A stretch of DNA of 9,225 bases from an uncultured Bacteroidales bacterium (GTDB lineage Bacteria; Bacteroidota; Bacteroidia; Bacteroidales; JAUNSR01): NCBI GenBank assembly GCA_947074165.1, contig CAMTOT010000104.1, forward strand, positions 1-9,225, written 5' to 3'. The position numbers and the translations under genes were made by a program. Below are positions 7,512 through 9,225 of the stretch, piece by piece. Positions within the stretch are counted from its first letter, which is position 1. Every line of letters begins with the position of its first letter. The notes under the pieces are model-generated. The model made no database searches. It was given only the letters and a program-made list of their open reading frames with translations, and was not told where the DNA came from.

Positions 7512-8867
7512 ATGATTAGCATATTAAGAGACTTATTCAAAGGCGACCGAGTTATATGGGGAGTATACGCGCTATTAGTTGTTATTTCTATTTTAGAGAT
7601 GTACAGCGCATCGAGTACTTTGGCATATGGTATGTCAACATATTACAAACCAATATCCAGACACGTATCAATGTTGTTGTCGGGTACTATAGTTGCTCTT
7701 ATATTTTCAAATATACCACATAAGTTTTTTGCTTTTTTGGGACGCATGAGCTATATCGTATCTATCCTTTTATTGTTTGCAGTACAGTTTAAAGAGGGTA
7801 CTAATGATGCGGCAAGATGGATATTTGGTGTACAGCCGTCTGAATTTGCAAAATTCGGTCTCGTTATATTGGTCAGCCTGTTATTATGTAAAGGTCAGAT
7901 TGAGGAAGGTGTAAGTAATAAAAATTTTAAGATTATAATAGGCATAACAATTGCTGCTTGTATTCTTATTTTACCGGAGAACTTTTCTACAGCATTATTA
8001 TTAGGTACTGTTGTTTATTTTATGATGTTTATCGGTAGGGTACAACTTAAAAAGCTCGCGTTAATAGCTCTTTTGGCCGGAGCCTTCTTAGGTGTAGGAT
8101 ATACATATATTAAATATGCACCTCCTTCTATGCTGATAAAGCGTATGGATACATGGAAGAATCGTCTTGAGTCTGATCCGGTTCCTCTTGTTGATCAATC
8201 AATAAATGATAAAAATCTACAGAAGCAATATGCCCGTATGGCTGTTGTAAACGGAGGACTTACAGGTAAATTCTTTGGGCGTAGCCAGATCAGGGACTTC
8301 CTGCCTCAGGCATATTCAGACTTTATATACGCTATTATAATAGAGGAGATGGGATTATTGGGAGGTCTGATGATAATAATATTTTATCTTGTCCTGATGT
8401 TCAGGGTCCTCAATAGGTTCCGTGATTGCGAAGACCTTTTTGGCGGATTTATGATGCTTGGTCTGATGATACTTATTCTTTTTCAGGCTCTTATAAATAT
8501 GGCGGTAGGTGTTGGTCTATTTCCTGTTACCGGTCAACCTTTGCCATTATTAAGCCGAGGTGGTTCATCTATGCTTATTACCAGTGGGTATTTTGGTATA
8601 ATCCAGAGTGTTTGTCATTATGTACAAACTGAAAAAGGCAAGAAACTTCTGGCAGAGAAACAACTACGTGAAGAGGAAGAATCAGCGGCTTTGGCTGCAG
8701 AAGCTGAATATAATATCCACCAAGAGATACTTAACGATTATAACGGTTCAGCTGAAGACGAATATATTGCGACATCAAATGTTGATAATACAACAATTAC
8801 TCAAAACACTACAGGTGATGAATATGATCTGATTAGTGGTAGAAAATCAGATTTCATTGTAGAGTAA
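7512..8867 (+). CDS. ftsW: SEDS-family septal peptidoglycan glycosyltransferase FtsW
   Basis: A 451-residue polytopic membrane protein that polymerises lipid II at the septum with FtsI. About ten hydrophobic segments run from residue 14 to about 371. SEDS-family signatures are present: ARWIFGVQPSEFAK (101-114), the long extracytoplasmic loop at about 201-270 with RMAVVNGGLTGKFFGRS, then LPQAYSDFIYAIIIEEMG in which D270 matches the essential SEDS aspartate (E. coli FtsW D297), and GQPLPLLSRGGSSMLITS (341-358). FtsW rather than RodA is chosen from its place in the dcw cluster between murD and murG. A hydrophilic C-terminal tail of about 80 residues (372-451), Glu/Ala-rich then Asn/Thr/Asp-rich, extends past the last membrane segment and is longer than in E. 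coli FtsW. The ATG at 7512 is 17 bases after murD; MurG starts 12 bases after the stop. Confidence 0.95.
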   Translation: MISILRDLFKGDRVIWGVYALLVVISILEMYSASSTLAYGMSTYYKPISRHVSMLLSGTIVALIFSNIPHKFFAFLGRMSYIVSILLLFAVQFKEGTNDAARWIFGVQPSEFAKFGLVILVSLLLCKGQIEEGVSNKNFKIIIGITIAACILILPENFSTALLLGTVVYFMMFIGRVQLKKLALIALLAGAFLGVGYTYIKYAPPSMLIKRMDTWKNRLESDPVPLVDQSINDKNLQKQYARMAVVNGGLTGKFFGRSQIRDFLPQAYSDFIYAIIIEEMGLLGGLMIIIFYLVLMFRVLNRFRDCEDLFGGFMMLGLMILILFQALINMAVGVGLFPVTGQPLPLLSRGGSSMLITSGYFGIIQSVCHYVQTEKGKKLLAEKQLREEEESAALAAEAEYNIHQEILNDYNGSAEDEYIATSNVDNTTITQNTTGDEYDLISGRKSDFIVE

Positions 8868-8879
8868 ATAATTAATCTC

Positions 8880-9179
8880 ATGAAGAAGAATTTAAGAATC
8901 ATAATAAGCGGAGGCGGTACGGGAGGTCATATTTTTCCCGCTATTTCAATAGCAAACGCATTAAAAGAGAACTATCCTGATACGGAGTTTCTGTTTGTTG
9001 GGGCCCTTGGCAGAATGGAAATGGAAAGAGTTCCAGCTGCAGGTTATTCTATTGTCGGATTGCCGGTAAGGGGATTTGATAGAAAAAATATATTTAAAAA
9101 TATATCAGTACTTATCGATTTGTGGAAATCGATGCGTATTGCAAGAAAAACAATAAAACAGTTTAACCCGGATGTTGTT
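8880..9179 (+). CDS. murG: UDP-GlcNAc:lipid I N-acetylglucosaminyltransferase MurG, 3' partial
   Basis: MurG is a GT-B glycosyltransferase on the cytoplasmic face of the inner membrane that adds GlcNAc to lipid I, giving lipid II. The first 100 codons are present, against about 355 in E. coli. The N-terminal domain begins MKKNLRIIISGGGTGGHIFPA, with G11-G-G-T-G-G-H17 the MurG signature loop, followed by LFVGALGRMEMERVPAAGYSIVGLPVRGFDR (a block that contacts the acceptor in known structures) and KQFNPDVV, which normally leads into a VGVGGYASGP-type block. Genomic sequence stops at 9179. The frame stays open to the end of the window because adapter follows in frame, adding false residues RSEEHTSELQSP and more. 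The ATG at 8880 follows ftsW by 12 bases without a Shine-Dalgarno sequence. murG directly after ftsW is the standard dcw order. Confidence 0.95.
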
Positions 9180-9225
9180 AGATCGGAAGAGCACACGTCT
9201 GAACTCCAGTCACCGCTCATTATCT
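9180..9225 (+). other. Illumina Read 1 read-through adapter with index (non-biological contamination)
   Basis: Positions 9180-9213 begin AGATCGGAAGAGCACACGTC and match the adapter seen when Read 1 runs off a short insert. They are followed by the 8-base index CGCTCATT (9214-9221) and ATCT, the start of the P7 tail. The block is the exact reverse complement of 2-47. The MurG reading frame continues through it without a stop, so automatic translation would give a false C-terminus. Confidence 0.98.

Larger units (their letters stand above)
48..9179 (+). other. dcw (division and cell wall) gene cluster, probable single operon, both ends cut
   Basis: Eight co-directional genes follow one another with gaps of 4, 5, 33, 10, 10, 17 and 12 bases and no overlaps. 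The order rsmH-ftsL-ftsI-murE-mraY-murD-ftsW-murG is the classic dcw order except that murF is missing between murE and mraY. No stem-loop with a T-run and no convincing internal promoter lies in the gaps, so transcription probably starts upstream of the window and continues past murG, where murC, ftsQ, ftsA and ftsZ would be expected. Single-operon status is an inference from spacing and orientation. Confidence 0.88.

Noticed and set aside
8426..8832. Small same-strand open frames inside ftsW (8426-8632, 8608-8832)
   Set aside because: They are out-of-frame shadows of the conserved FtsW frame, with no family signature.
48..9179. A new defence, mobile or biosynthetic system hidden in the cluster
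   Set aside because: Every stretch is explained by conserved dcw genes and gaps of at most 33 bases, leaving no room for an extra gene or array.
1..9225. Terminal inverted repeats suggesting a transposon, linear plasmid or phage genome
   Set aside because: The 46-bp repeat is exactly Illumina adapter plus index, and the interior is ordinary chromosomal dcw sequence.

Overview
This window is a fragment of a bacterial division and cell wall (dcw) cluster, assembled into a contig with untrimmed Illumina adapter at both ends. All genes lie on the + strand in the order rsmH (5' truncated), ftsL-like, ftsI/pbpB, murE, mraY, murD, ftsW, murG (3' truncated). The proteins point to the phylum Bacteroidota, most likely order Bacteroidales. 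The evidence is a Bacteroidota-style FtsL-like protein, a class B penicillin-binding protein with a C-terminal PASTA domain, an about 420-residue MraY with an extra insert, no murF between murE and mraY, A/T-rich leaders without Shine-Dalgarno sequences, and a low-GC, ATA/AGA-rich codon style. I cannot name a genus from the sequence alone.

Layout: 1-47 is Illumina P7/Read 2 adapter with an 8-base index. 48-877 is rsmH without its first few tens of codons. 882-1241 is ftsL-like, 1247-3388 ftsI, 3422-4876 murE, 4887-6149 mraY, 6160-7494 murD, 7512-8867 ftsW, and 8880-9179 the first 100 codons of murG. 9180-9225 is the same adapter and index in reverse complement. The real genomic insert is therefore about 48-9179. 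Intergenic gaps are only 4, 5, 33, 10, 10, 17 and 12 bases, so the genes almost certainly form one transcription unit whose promoter lies upstream of the window. No stretch over 300 bases lacks a gene, and I see no RNA gene, CRISPR array, insertion sequence or terminator.

How the genes work together: MurE and MurD are cytoplasmic ligases that build the UDP-MurNAc peptide (MurD adds D-Glu, MurE the third residue, probably meso-diaminopimelate). MraY moves the phospho-MurNAc-pentapeptide onto undecaprenyl phosphate to make lipid I, and MurG adds GlcNAc to make lipid II. FtsW (a SEDS glycosyltransferase) and FtsI (transpeptidase) polymerise and crosslink lipid II at the division septum, with the FtsL-like protein as a small membrane partner. 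RsmH methylates 16S rRNA and is a customary first-block member of this cluster.

I found no previously undescribed system here. The most important observation is technical: the ends are adapter, and both truncated genes read in frame into it, giving well-known chimeric peptides that could be mistaken for real protein termini. Lesser biological points are a Bacteroidota-type MraY insert with a small in-frame tandem duplication, the missing murF, the PASTA tail on FtsI and an acidic tail on FtsW.
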